Notes: generated by a model from the letters alone, not told the origin. A stretch of 64,000 nt of DNA from Emiliania huxleyi CCMP1516 (GCF_000372725.1 NW_005201851.1:56735-120734); one strand, 5' to 3'. Shown: positions 8,405 to 17,611, counted from the first letter of the stretch. A program made the numbers and translations.

Positions 8405-9932
8405 TCACCCCGTGAACACGTAGCCTCCCGTTTCTGCTGCGTACCACTCAATGGGCGTCTTGCTCGCCAGCCCGTCCCACGCCGGCCAGCCGCCCCGCCT
8501 GTCCAGCGCGCACGCCTCGCAGGCGCAGCCCGCCTCGTGCACGCGCTTAATCTTGCCCGCGAAGCGAGGCATCCCGCAGTTGTTGAGGCCGGGGTACTCG
8601 TAGGTCAGGATGGTGCCTAGAAGAGAAAGCTGCGCATGCGAACAAGAGGCAACAGTGTGACGGGGTACTCGTAGTCAGGATGGTGCCGGTCGGCAGCCTG
8701 CGGCTGTGGGCCGAGATGTCGAAGAGCGAGCCTGTTCGCAGCTGGACGTGTGTGAAGAGACGCTGTTCACAGCAGCCCCTGGGTTAGCGGCGTCGAAGAG
8801 CGAGCCGTATTCGACGGTCGAGACGACGACGCTGTCCTTGCCCGGCACCTGGGCTCACCGACAGCAATAACTAAGGTCCCATAGATGTCGCGCACCATGC
8901 CTCAGGCATCTGCCCTCGCGCCTGTCCGATCACCTTGCACACGCCCGAGTAGAACCGCTTCACCTTGAGCAGCCCCTCCTGCCTGCCGGGCCGGAAGCTC
9001 GGCCTAAACAAAGAAACACGCGCAGTAAAACAAAACGCCCGCAAGCAGCAATGGGCCGGCAATCCCAGCCTCGAGTCCCGCAGGATTAGGCCCTCGCCGC
9101 CGAGAGCCTCTGCGCGCGTCAGCAGCCTCCCCACCGCCGCCGCGTCCTCGCACGGCACCGCCGAGACCACCTACACGCGCGCCGCCGCCGGAAAAATCTC
9201 GGGCAATCTCCGGCCGACCTCGGGCGATCTCCGAACGATCTCGACCTCGGGTGATCGGGCGATGTTCGGCTGGTCTCCGGGTGCATCTCCGGGCAATCTC
9301 CGACAATCTCGGGGCGATCTCGAGGCGATCTCCAAGGCCCCCGCCTGCACGCGCGCCGTCGGGAAGCCGGCAAGCGCGCGCCGCGCCGCATCGAGCCGCT
9401 CCAGCAGCCCGCCGGCGGCAGAGGGCGCGTCGAAGACCTTGAAGGCGATGCTCTCCCAGTGGCCCCGCATGAAGGCGCCGCACTCGTCCCACCTGTTCAC
9501 AGCGGAAGGTGTGAAGAGACGCCGTTCACACCATCGGCACGGGTGCCCACCCCCCTCGTCTCACCGCCCTCGCCCCGCCCACAGCTCGCCGTCGAGCCGC
9601 AAGCCGCACCTGTTCACAGCTGCAGGTGTGAAGAGACGCCGTTCACAGCTCGCCGTCGAGCCGCAAGCCGCACCCGAGCAGCGCGTCTCGCATCTCCGCG
9701 TTGCTGCACTTCCACGTGCGCACGCCGCCCTTGGTGCGGAAGCCGCACTCGCCGCCGATGTCTGGCTCCCACATGGCGCGGATGCCGTCGTACTTTTCCA
9801 TCGCGACGTACCCCTGCAGGTCGATATCCCGCCGCTCCGGCTTCCAGTACCCCCTCCACGCATCCTTGGCCGCCTCGGCAAAGACGTCTCCGCCGCCGCG
9901 CTCCTGCGGGCCCGCGTTCTTCCACGAGCTCT
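8405..9932 (-). CDS. ATP-dependent DNA ligase module of copy 1
   Basis: Covalent nucleotidyltransferase motifs appear in order: motif I YVAMEKYDGIRAMW (adenylated Lys, about 9,770-9,805), LRLDGELWAGRG (about 9,575-9,670), IAFKVFDAP (about 9,430), motif IV GGEGLILRD (about 9,070-9,095) and motif V LLKVKRF (about 8,960). The OB-fold end is LTYEYPGLNNCGMPRF (about 8,570-8,610), then KIKRVHEAGCACEACALDRR and a short C-terminal tail. The compact layout and the GL..G.PRF signature resemble small ligases of the LigD/bacteriophage-like type more than nuclear LIG1/3/4. The lead-in exon (SSWKNAGPQERGGGDVFAEA) begins after the intron ending GTCGCTAG at 9932. All catalytic motifs are intact. This module is absent from copy 2. 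Confidence 0.85.
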
Positions 9933-12900
9933 CCTAGCGACCTCGAGCAATCTCGAGTAATCTCGGGGGTTCTCGAGTCATCTCGGGCGATCTCGGGTAC
10001 TCTCGGGTACTCTCGGGTACTCTGGGGTACTCTGGGGTACTCTGGGGGGACTCTCAGTGAGCACACCTTCGCGTCGGGCACGCGGCGAGGGATGGGGCGC
10101 GAGGCTGCGGGCTCGAGCGATGCGGCTGCGACGACGACGCACGAGCCGCTGTCGAGACGCACCTGTTCACAGCTGCAGGTGTGAAGAGACGCCTTCACAC
10201 TCACAGAGCCGCTGCCGGCCTCCGCAGCGCCTTGAAGCTGCCGTCGGCCGCGCCGTCCTCGGCGGCCACGCCCAGCGCGCCCCCCCAGACCGGGTGCGCG
10301 TCTGTGGCGACGCGCACGCGCATTCCGCCGAGGAGGGCGTCGCCACCCACCACGTCGGCGGCAAAGGGCTGGCAGACGCCCCAGCGAGGAGGACCGGAGG
10401 ACGTCGCGCCATCCCCGGCGGCGGCGGCGGGTGGGGCAGCCGCAGCTGCGGCCGACGAGCCTCCTCCTCCTCCACCACCTCCTCCTCCGCCCCCGCCCCC
10501 CCTCCTGCCGCCGATGCCGCCGCCGCCGCCGCCGATGCCGCCGCCGCCCCTCCCTCCTGGCTGGGGCTGGGACCCGCCGGCCGAAGAGGCGGGGGAGTCG
10601 GGCTCGCGGGCTAGCGCCATGGCGTCAGGGTGCTGGTGCCTAGGGAACAAAGAAAGGCGGTCCGGCACGGCTTCCTTTCAGGCGCCGCCACGCGAGTCGG
10701 TGTGGTGGTGCTTGCGCAGCACGTCCGTCCTCGCCCCGTCGGCAGAGAGGATCTTGGAGCACTGCCCGGCCCACTCCTGCGCGACGAGATGTGGGGAGAT
10801 GTGGGGAGGTGTGGGGAGATGTGGGGAGATGTGGGGAGATACGGGGAGATATGGGACCCCCTCCTGCGTGACGAGCCGCGGCCACTTGTCCTTCGGCAGG
10901 GTGGCCAGGAAGACTAGATCCTTAGCGCGGCGGGTCGACTCGAGGGAAACGTGCGTCGCCTAATCAGTTGATTATCCCATCTCCAGCTACTTCGGTCAAC
11001 GGCGGCGGGTCGACTCGAGTGCAGCGTGCGATCGCCTCGTGCACTCCGCCCACCACCGCCCCGCCGCCGCGCCGCACCACCTCCTCCTGCACCTGCTTGC
11101 GCAGCCGCGTCGCCACGAGGAGCCGCACGCCGCGGAAGATGGTCTGCCTCGTGCGCGGCTCCTCAGAGCACCACTCCGCCTCCTCCGCCTCCGCCTCCGC
11201 CTCCGCCTCCGCCTCCGCCTCCGCCCCCCCCACCCCCGCCTCCGCCCCCGCCCCCGTCCGCTCCCCCGCCCGCGGCTGCGCCCGCCTCTCCGCCCGCCCC
11301 GCTGCCGCGGCTGAGTGCGCGGCGGGCGGAGGCGCGGCGATGGCGCAGAGCCCTCCCTGCCCCGGCCCACACGCGCGCTCAAAGGCGGCCACATTGCCCG
11401 CATCCGACCCCTTCGGCTCGAGGATGGCAAAGGCAACCTGCGCGAACGCGCCGCGGAACTCGCCCGAGGCGAGCGCCGCGGCGAAGAGGGGCGCCACCTT
11501 GTTCACGGCTGGAGGTGAAAAGAGAGATCGCTCACACACCGCGCACCGCGGCGAAGGGGGGGAGGGGGCGAGGTGTCAGGGAGAGAGTCTAAGGGGTGGC
11601 CTACCCGATGGCGGTCCGCCCTCCACCCACCTCCCCGCGCGGAGCCGCTCCGGGGCGACCCGAGCGCCCTGCGACCAACCCGCGTCCCTACGATCTTTCA
11701 ACAGCAGAGAGCAGGGCGGCGCCACCTTGTCGGGCGGGTTGCCAAACGCGCCGCAACCAAAGGCGCCGAGCACGAGGCCATCGCACCTACGTTAGTTGAT
11801 TACAATCTGAATTGAGACTGCCCCTCAGTTCCTCTCCGAGCTCGAGGCCGTCCGCTCCTCTGCTCTCTCGCCGCGTGCAGCACGGCCCGCAGCCGCGCGC
11901 GCACCGTCGCCTCCCACGCCTCCGAGCCCGCGACCAGACTCGAGCGGCCTCGCCCGCCGCGGAGGTTTGGCATCGCCGCAGAGACGACGTCGACGAGGAG
12001 GGGCGGGTGCCTGCGCGGGAGAGATGGGGAGAGATGGGGAGAGGTGGGGAGAGGTGGGGAGAGATGGGGAGAGGTGGGGAGATGTGGGGAGGGAGGGGTG
12101 GGGGCCGCCTGCGCGGTGCATACGCCGGCATCGGGGCGGGAGGACGGTCTTGTGCAGAGTCTCCCCAGCACCGCGCGAGTACGAGGGCTGCAAATACAGT
12201 GAATACCGCTGAGAGGTGGGGAGCGGGCACAGCAGAGGGCGTGTCCTCAAGAGCGCGGGCTGGACTACACTGCTTGCTTCTAGATCGGGTGCTCGAGCGC
12301 GTACGATCCGGCAGAGCGGCAGAGCAGCGTCTGCGTGTAGAAGGCGACACGCTCCCCCATCGGGTACCGCAGCCGCAGCAGCGACGGGTGCAGCCGCGGC
12401 ATCAGCCGGCACAAGTCCTCCTCCTACGAACTAGCGGTGAACGAACGGATCAACAATGAACCAAGTAGGTTCGGTACCGGCACACGTCCTCCTCCTGCGC
12501 GCGCGCGCCCGTCAGGTAGCCTCCGCCGGCGTGGTGCGCCTATGAGACCGCGCGACTCGCCACTCCCACTCTCTCTCTCACGAGCCAGCCAGCCTCCGCC
12601 CCTCTGTGCGTTCGCAAAGTGCATCTCCGGGCAATCTCCGGCAATCTCGGGGCGATCTCGAGGCGATCTCGCGTTCGCAAAGTTGAGCGCGGCGACGCGC
12701 CCCGAGCCGACCCGCGCAGTCATCAGCCGCAGCGCCGTCGCCGTGTCCACGCGAGCCACGCACACTCTCGTCGAGCCGTGCCGCGGCGGGAGCGGCCGCC
12801 TGTTCACAGCTCGAGGTGTGAACAGCGCCTCCTCACGGGCCGTCGCATCATGCGGCGGCGGCAAGTCCGCCCTGCGCTTGCGGGCGCGGCGATCGCGCGG

Positions 12901-15475
12901 TTGACGGCGCCTCGCGGCAGCGCCAAGCTGTGCTCCTGGCCGGCGGCGTCGGTGTACCGCCCCGCCTCGACGAGCCGGCCTGTTCACAGCCTTCTTTTCC
13001 TCGGGGGGGGCGTCGCGTGTTTTTTTCCCCAACCGCCTCGACGAGCCGGCCGTTCTCGGCGGCGATTCGAGCGAGCTGCGCCTTGTCCCGCAACCGTCAA
13101 CAGACAAGTAACTATTGGCTAAATGCCCTGTTAACCCTCCATGAGGAACCCTCCTCAACACTCGTAGCTGCGTCAGCTACTCAGCCACTCACTCTCGCTG
13201 CGCCTTGTCCCGCACAGCAGCGCCGCGGACTGCCGCCTCCTCCAGCTCGCGCCGCAGCACGCCGTCCCACACGAAAGCATGCGCCGCCCTCGCCGACGAA
13301 GCCTCGCCCCCGCCACAACCCCCGCCGCAGCCCCCGCCGCAGCCCCCGCCGCAGCCCCCGCCGCCACCGCCGCCGTCACCCCTGCCGCCACCGCCACCAC
13401 CGCCGCCGTCGTTAGAGGAGGAGGCGCCGGCGCCGCCGAGGTAGCAGGCCACCAAAGCGCCGCCGCTGCGGCTCTGAGACGGCGGGGAAACGAGGCCCTA
13501 AGAAAACGAAACACAAGAGACTGCTGTGAAGAGGGTCTCCGTGGTGCGCTGGGGAGCAGGCGCCGTGTCGCGCCTATGAATGAGAAAAGAAACATGCGTG
13601 CCAAAGAGTCAAAGTGGTGCGCTGGGGAGCAGGCGCCGTGTCGCGCCTCCGGGCCGCCGCCGCCGCCGCCGGCCGTAAGGCACGCGACTAAGGCCCTGGC
13701 CGCCGCCGACGGTGCCTCCGAGGCAACAGCCGCCGCGGCAGCACCCTCCGCCTCCGCCGCTTCCCCTGCCGCTTCCTCCGCCGCAGCCGCCAAACGGCTG
13801 CCTCCTCCGCTGCTGCCACCTAGCTGCGGCTGTTGCTGTTGCGGCTGCTGCTGCTGCTGCTGCTGCTGCTGCAACGGCTGCTGCTGCAGTGGTTGCTGCG
13901 GCGGCGGCGGCTGCTGCTGCTCTGCCCCGGCCGCCGGCTCGAACCGGTACACGAGCAGCCCGCAAGAATGCTCCCGGCCTCTGCTCTCCGCCTACGCACT
14001 CGCTCGATCAATGAGAGCGATGGACCGAGCAGCGAGATGCACCCCGCCCGCTCCTCACCGCCGCCGCCGCCCCCTCCTCCATCCGCCACCACTCGCCTCC
14101 TCCTTCCTCGGCGTCCGCGTCCGCGGCGGCGCGCCCCTGCTGCAGCAGCCGGCGGGCGAGCAGCTTGACGAACCGACTTTTAGGCGGGTGGATGCCTGAT
14201 GAAATGTTTAATGGTCATTAGACTGTCAACGGCGGCGGGTTGGCTTGGGCGGGTGGATGCCTGATGAAGTGTTTGATTACTCCTTCATTACGTCAGTCAA
14301 CGGCGGCGGGTTGGCTTGGGCGGGTGGATGCCTGATGAAGTGTGTAATGGTCCTTAGACTGTCAACGGCGGCGGGTTGGCGTGGGCGGGCGGATGTCTGA
14401 TGAAGTGTGTAATGGTCAGCAGACTGTCAACGGCGGCGGGTTGGCTTGGGCGGGCGGATGCCTGATGAAGTGTGTAATGGTCAGCAGACTGTCAACGGCG
14501 GCGGGTTGGCTTGGGCGGGCGGACGCCGATGCGGGGCCTGGCGCCACCGGAGCACCGCTGCACCGCGTCGCCCTTCCGCCACGGAGGCGCCACCGCCCTC
14601 GCCGCCGGCCACCTGGTTCATAGATGCGAACGCCTCGGTCCGTCGAGTTCACCTCACTCGGGGCCACAGCCCTCGCCGCCGCCCCACCACTCCATCAGGT
14701 CGACCTCCTGCGGCTCGCCTGTTCACACCCCAGAGCTGTGAAGAGAGGCTCCCGCTCACCACTCGATCACGCCCACCCGGCACACCCGGCCGCGTGCGCG
14801 CTAAAGAGCGTCCTCCGCCGCTCGCCTCGGCGAGCCCCTCCCATGCCTCCGCCGCGAAGGCGCGAAGTGTCTTTGCGCCGCTGCTGTTGCACATGCCGAC
14901 GCCCAAGTCCACACACCCCTCCAGCGAGGCGGGCGGCACGCACAGGCCCGTCTCCTAAGACACGAAACACTCGGACGCGTGCAAGAAGGCGCGGATCTCA
15001 GGGCACGGCACACCGACTCCCCGTCTCCTCGGCAAACTCGCGTACAGCCGCCGCCAGCTCGCTGCCGTCGCTCGCCTGCTGGCCGAGATTGGCCGAGATC
15101 AGCGCCCAGATTGGCCGAGATTGGCCAGCTCGCCGCGCCCCCCCTCGCATGGATGTGCCCTTCGGCAAATCTCGGCAACTCTCGGCAACTCTCGGCTGCC
15201 TCTCGGCGCATCTCGGCGCCTCTCGGCGCATCTCGGCTCATCTCGGCCTCCTCTCGGCTCATCTCGGCGCAACTCGGCGCATCTCGGCGCATCTCGGCGC
15301 AACTCGGCGCATCTCGGCGCATCTCGGCGCATCTCGGCCTCCTCTCGGCGCCTCTCGGCTCCTCTCGCCTCGAGGTGTCCCTTGGGGAAGCCCCAGAGCC
15401 CGCTCTGTGCACCGTACCAGTCGGCATCTCCCCTCCCCGCCGGCACCGCTGTGCGCACCACGAGCACTTGCAGCC

Positions 15476-15507
<32 letters not shown>

Positions 15508-16240
15508 TGCGTCTGCAGTGGCGGCGGCTGCCGCTGCGGCGGCGGCGGCGGCTGCGGTGGCGGCGGCTGTGCTGGCGGCGGCGCACGGCTGGCAAGCTGC
15601 TGTTTGGGCTCGGCCTCCGCCTCTGCGCCTCCCGCCGGCTCGGCAGCGGCCGCAGCGCGACCGCCGTCGGCGGGGAGAGGCACCAGCCACGCCTATGAAT
15701 CATTAAGTGCCGTTTAAAATGAAGACGCCGCCGTCGGTTGTGGAAGAGAGGTCGTCATGCCATCTTCTTGGCGGCGGCGGCGGCGGAGCCGCCTCCGTGC
15801 GTTTCTTGGCCGCTGTCGTCGAAGCGGAGGGTCCAACCGCACCACCCGCGGACGTGCTCGTCCGCCAGCGCCGCGCGCGCCTCCTCCGCGTTCCGCCAGG
15901 ACGCAAACAGCAGCGGCGCGTCCGCCGCCTCACCGGGAAGAGAAAACGGGGCGTTGCCCTGGTCTGGCTCGACACGGACCGCAACGTCGCGCGCTAGTTG
16001 GCGGCCGTTGAGGTAGGTCCGATTCGTCGCCGAGAGGTGCGTGGCGTAGACGGCGCCGGCCGCGTCTCGCTCGAGCCGGATGTGCTGCCTCGAGAGATGC
16101 GGATTGCACGGCGCAGTGACATCACCCTCGCGGCCGATGACGACCGTCGGACTGCAGAGCGGGACGGGAGCTCCGCACAGCGGGTTGTGAGGCACGAGAA
16201 CACCCCACGGATCGTCCTGCTCGCGATCGCGCTTCGGCAT
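8405..16240 (-). CDS. FHA-Nudix-PARG-DNA ligase multidomain protein (copy 1)
   Basis: Gene-level entry; modules are listed separately. Start ATG at 16,240-16,238 (MPKRDREQ), stop TGA at 8407-8405. In transcript order the exons encode FHA, a Pro/Gln/Ala-rich linker, a Nudix box, further helical and Gln-rich segments, a microbial-type PARG domain, a Gly-rich linker and a complete ATP-dependent DNA ligase. Gaps between recognisable exons are a few hundred bases at most and no promoter-like break or new signal was seen, so one gene is the simplest reading, although a split into two or three genes cannot be excluded without transcripts. Many introns are short and flanked by duplicated exon sequence; others are 10-bp minisatellites. 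Likely role: DNA-break repair coupled to poly(ADP-ribose) metabolism, in the nucleus or an organelle. The FHA-Nudix-PARG part is repeated at 20,420-27,001. Confidence 0.72.
8591..8687 (-). repeat. Intron with duplicated exon flanks (27 bp)
   Basis: GGGGTACTCGTAGGTCAGG plus ATGGTGCC at 8591-8617 recurs at 8662-8687 with one base missing. The 44-bp core reads GTCACACTG...TTCTAG on the coding strand. Splicing joins GTIL to TYEYPGL of the ligase OB domain. Confidence 0.8.
8718..8806 (-). repeat. Introner-like insertion with 15-bp duplication
   Basis: GTCGAAGAGCGAGCC at 8718-8732 and 8792-8806 flanks a diverged copy of the GTGTGAAGAGACG core element. Confidence 0.8.
9493..9531 (-). repeat. Introner-like core element
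   Basis: CTGTTCACAGCGGAAG, GTGTGAAGAGACG and GTTCACACC in the ligase gene; on the coding strand it begins GTGTGAACGG and ends GTGAACAG. Confidence 0.75.
9580..9673 (-). repeat. Introner-like insertion with perfect 30-bp duplication
   Basis: The 30 bp at 9580-9609 (CACAGCTCGCCGTCGAGCCG then CAAGCCGCAC) is repeated exactly at 9644-9673, separated by the 34-bp core. Removing 64 nt as a GT-AG intron on the minus strand (GG|GTGCGG ... AACAG|GTGCGG) restores RDALLGCGLRLDGELWAG, the ligase DGEL motif. Confidence 0.9.
9932..10062 (-). repeat. Minisatellite intron before the ligase module
   Basis: Coding strand: AAG|GTGTGCTCACTG, then about ten 10-bp units of the CCCGAGAGTA/CCCGAGATTA type, then GTCGCTAG|GAG. 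In copy 2 this sequence marks the end of homology (20,420-20,545). Confidence 0.8.
10163..10200 (-). repeat. Introner-like core element
   Basis: CTGTTCACAGCTGCAG, GTGTGAAGAGACG, TTCACAC. The copy-2 equivalent at 20,640-20,679 differs by one indel. Confidence 0.75.
10774..10875 (-). repeat. GGGGAGATGT minisatellite intron with duplicated flanks
   Basis: CTCCTGCGCGACGAG at 10,774-10,788 and CTCCTGCGTGACGAG at 10,861-10,875 flank about seven 10-bp GGGGAGATGT units. The exon is KWPRLVTQEWAGQCSKIL. In copy 2 the same intron (21,253-21,678) has grown several-fold. Confidence 0.85.
11370..13220 (-). CDS. Microbial-type PARG (TIGR02452/PF10021-like) module, copy 1
   Basis: Exons in order encode DKAQLARIAAENGRLVEAG, RYTDAAGQEHSLALPRGAV, VGSGRVAALNFAN (about 12,680), GGGYLTGARAQEED (about 12,500-12,540), the family's continuation LCRLMPRLHPSLL...YP, VDVVSAAMPNLR (about 11,965-12,000), LVLGAFGCGAFGNPPDKVA (about 11,720-11,780) and FAQVAFAILEPKG. 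GGG-x7-QEE is the poly(ADP-ribose) glycohydrolase signature, with both catalytic Glu present, and the GAFGCGAFGNPP motif is typical of the microbial-type PARG family. Predicted reaction: hydrolysis of poly(ADP-ribose) to ADP-ribose. At least five introns interrupt this module, most with duplicated exon flanks. Confidence 0.8.
11766..11852 (-). repeat. Intron with 17-bp duplicated flanks in PARG
   Basis: CCGAGCACGAGGCCATC (11,766-11,782) and CCGAGCTCGAGGCCGTC (11,836-11,852), period 70. The core is AT-rich and ends in AACGTAG on the coding strand. Splicing joins to DGLVLGAFGCGAFG. Confidence 0.8.
12017..12100 (-). repeat. GGGGAGAGAT/GGGGAGAGGT minisatellite, copy 1
   Basis: About eight 10-bp units in a PARG intron; the copy-2 array (22,899-23,155) is about three times longer. 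Confidence 0.85.
12611..12683 (-). repeat. Insertion present in copy 1, absent in copy 2
   Basis: TTCGCAAAGT occurs at 12,611-12,620 and 12,674-12,683 around a 53-bp core made of CGATCTCGAGG/CAATCTCCGGG units. At the equivalent site in copy 2 (about 23,680-23,700) TTCGCAAAGT occurs once and flows directly into TGAGCGCGGC. The site is inside the NFAN strand of the PARG domain. Confidence 0.9.
12801..12838 (-). repeat. Introner-like core element
   Basis: CTGTTCACAGCTCGAG, GTGTGAACAGCG; the copy-2 equivalent is at 23,808-23,845. Confidence 0.7.
13075..13214 (-). repeat. Intron with 18-bp duplicated flanks before PARG
   Basis: GCTGCGCCTTGTCCCGCA at 13,075-13,092 and 13,197-13,214, period 122. 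The intron lies within RDKAQLARIAAE. Confidence 0.8.
13541..13648 (-). repeat. GC-AG intron with perfect 35-bp duplication
   Basis: The 35 bp at 13,541-13,575 (GTGGTGCGCTGGGGAGCAGG then CGCCGTGTCGCGCCT) recurs exactly at 13,614-13,648 around a 38-bp AT-richer core. Coding strand: GGAG|GCGCGACACGG ... TTCATAG|GCGCGACACGG. Also present in copy 2 (24,536-24,643). Confidence 0.88.
14186..14525 (-). repeat. 65-bp tandem exon-intron unit, about five copies
   Basis: Each unit holds a 35-bp GT-AG piece (coding strand GTTGACAG ... TTCATCAG) and a 30-bp exon-like piece (GCATCCGCCCGCCCAAGCC onward). Copy 2 has only two or three units (25,190-25,325). The unit may be spliced as a repeated mini-exon or removed whole. 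Confidence 0.85.
14717..14757 (-). repeat. Introner-like core element
   Basis: CTGTTCACACCCCAGAGCTG then TGAAGAGAGG; coding strand GTGAGCGGG ... GTGAACAG. Present at the same place in copy 2 (25,517-25,557). Confidence 0.7.
14940..15700 (-). CDS. Nudix hydrolase module of copy 1
   Basis: After a Pro/Gln-rich linker the exon encodes a strand (LQVLVVRTAVPAG) and SGLWGFPKGHLE at about 15,375-15,410. A GC-AG minisatellite intron follows, then ASDGSELAAAVREFAEETG at about 15,020-15,085. Joined, these give a Nudix box (G..E...REx.EExG) that is one residue longer than the canonical spacing, so the exact splice or function needs confirmation. Nudix enzymes cleave nucleoside diphosphates linked to X; beside a PARG domain, ADP-ribose is the obvious candidate substrate, but the sequence alone does not show specificity. 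The following exon (LCVPPASLEGCVDLGVG) probably completes the fold. Confidence 0.7.
15160..15372 (-). repeat. ATCTCGGCGC minisatellite intron in the Nudix box
   Basis: About twenty 10-bp units (ATCTCGGCGC and variants) between GHLE and the REFAEETG half of the Nudix box. Coding-strand ends are GAG|GCGAGAGG and CAGCAG|GCGAGCG, a GC-AG intron with GCGAG repeated at both borders. Copy 2 array at 25,960-26,167. Confidence 0.88.
15755..16240 (-). CDS. FHA-domain exon of copy 1
   Basis: First exon, MPKRDREQDDPWG onward. The FHA signature is clear: VVIGREGD (Gly-Arg), then HLSRQHIRLE (Ser-Arg-x-His) and SATNRTYLNGRQL (N-x-T-Y-x-NG). FHA domains bind phosphothreonine peptides; in PNKP and aprataxin they recruit end-processing enzymes to XRCC1/XRCC4. 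About 65 further residues (ASWRNAEEARAALADEHVRG, then a Trp/Phe-rich strand) precede a probable GC-AG intron at KKM|GCATGA, joining to AWLVPLPADGG of the next exon. The paralogous exon in copy 2 begins at 27,001. Confidence 0.85.
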   Translation of the reverse strand: MPKRDREQDDPWGVLVPHNPLCGAPVPLCSPTVVIGREGDVTAPCNPHLSRQHIRLERDAAGAVYATHLSATNRTYLNGRQLARDVAVRVEPDQGNAPFSLPGEAADAPLLFASWRNAEEARAALADEHVRGWCGWTLRFDDSGQETHGGGSAAAAAKKMA

Positions 16241-16282
16241 TGAGTGCACCGGCGCGAGAGCAAAGCGATCACAACCAGCAGC

Positions 16283-16620
16283 CCAGAAAAAGAATTTTAG
16301 AAACCCACACTGGGCACGGGACTGGCGCGCACTGGCACTAACACAGGTACACCACGGGAGCCGCCTAAGCGACTCCCGCGAGGAAAAAGAATTTTAGAAT
16401 GACAAACTCCGTCGCACAACACTGTGGGCACGGGACTGGCGCGCACTGGCACTAACACAGGTACACCACGGGAGCCGCCTAAGCGACTCCCGCGAGGAAA
16501 AAGAATTTTAGAATGACAAACTCCGTCGCACAACACTGTGGGCACGGGACTGGCGCGCACTGGCACTAACACAGGTACACCACTGGAGCCGCCTAAGCGA
16601 CTCCTGCGAGAGTGGCGAGG
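16283..16620 (-). repeat. 114-bp tandem repeat, about three units
   Basis: Units begin AAAAAGAATTTTAGAA at 16,287, 16,384 and 16,498 and contain GGGCACGGGACTGGCGCGC. The first unit is shortened by about 17 bp. A dispersed inverted copy is at 3742-3830. It sits at the upstream end of gene copy 1. Confidence 0.88.
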
Positions 16621-16666
16621 CACTTAGCTCCGTGCACCCGCCCACCCCCGCCACAGGCAAGCTCAT

Positions 16667-16948
16667 TCACAGCCTGCTCTGCGATTGCCGTGTGAAGAAC
16701 GACTGAGATACGCTGCTTCTGCAGCCCCAGCCAATTCTTTGTGGTGTCCAAGTCACCTCATCGAGGTACTGGGCCCGCGTCAGCTTGTTCTGCAGCACGT
16801 TCGCCGCCTTCCGGAGGATCTCACGGACCCCCTTTCCGAACCCGCCGAACGATTCGAACAGCAACAGCTGCACTTCAACGCCCTTGTCTTCCCTGGCGTA
16901 GCGATAGTCCCCGCCGTAGGACGGTATGCGGCGGTCGCCGCCCACCAC
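16667..16948 (-). pseudogene. Possible reverse-transcriptase C-terminal remnant
   Basis: A 93-codon frame includes LLFESFGGFGKGVREIL and NVLQNKLTRAQYLDEVTW. The FESFGGFG...W..R pattern resembles the end of LINE-type polyproteins, but this is a weak recall-based match. A degenerate similar stretch (CGTCAGCTTG... then GAGGATCTC) occurs at 36,150-36,190, supporting a dispersed element. Confidence 0.3.
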
Positions 16949-16967
16949 AGGGAGTGCCCCGACTAGC

Positions 16968-17084
16968 AGTGACGGGCGCGGACGAGCGAATGAGAGGTCG
17001 CTATCGGAGATGCGTTATTAGAGACTAGGGCTGCCTATCTCGCACTGAAAGGGACCTCTCATTCGCTCGTCCGCACCCGTCACC
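16968..17084. repeat. Inverted repeat, 32-bp arms
   Basis: The left arm at 16,968-16,999 (AGTGACGGGCGCGGACGAGC onward) pairs with the right arm at 17,053-17,084 (GACCTCTCATTCGCTCGTCC onward), with a loop of about 53 bp. Probably a foldback element terminus. Confidence 0.85.
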
Positions 17085-17420
17085 GCTCACGGAGTGCTCC
17101 GCGTGCCGCACGCCACCGGCCGCCGACGGCCGCCGGCCGCTCACGGTAACGGAACAGTCTTACTACTCCGCAACGTTGAGCTGGATCATACTGAATATTG
17201 CTCCTGAAAGCCCTTTCTCTGGACTCTGCCACACAGTAGTAGCTCACGACTAGCAGCTGCTGTGGCTGTATTTGTAGCCATTTTTAGGCTTCAACTGGTC
17301 CCAAAATAGTAGCAACTCACCTAATGAAAATCAGTCAAAAATGCCCCCCAAAATCGGCGCCTGCGACCGTCCCTCGGCGTCGGCCCAAGAAAAGCAATCC
17401 ACGGCATCCTGCTCCTTTCC

Positions 17421-17470
17421 CGAGGTTCTCGAGGTGGATATCCTTTGGCCGCGTTGGGTAGCGAGGATTG
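17421..17470 (+). repeat. Dispersed repeat D
   Basis: CGAGGTTCTCGAGG...CCGCGTTGGGTAGCGAGG matches, in reverse complement, 54,266-54,320. Confidence 0.8.
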
Positions 17471-17611
17471 GGCCGGGAGCCGGCCGCCGGAGGGAGCCGC
17501 ACGCAGCCGGGGTGGGGCGCGGCGGCAGCGGTCCGATTTCGCACGTGGAAGTGGAGAGCGAGAGAGACGCTGTACCCGCCACAAGTCGGCTGGGGACGGC
17601 GGCCCACCGAA

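Noticed and set aside
10420-11300. Polyproline/polyglycine proteins on the plus strand
   Set aside because: Antisense of the Gly- and Glu/Ala-rich linkers in the PARG-ligase gene.
16297-16623. VLVPVRASP-repeat protein on the minus strand
   Set aside because: It is the translation of the 114-bp tandem repeat, and the same peptide arises at 3751 from the dispersed copy.
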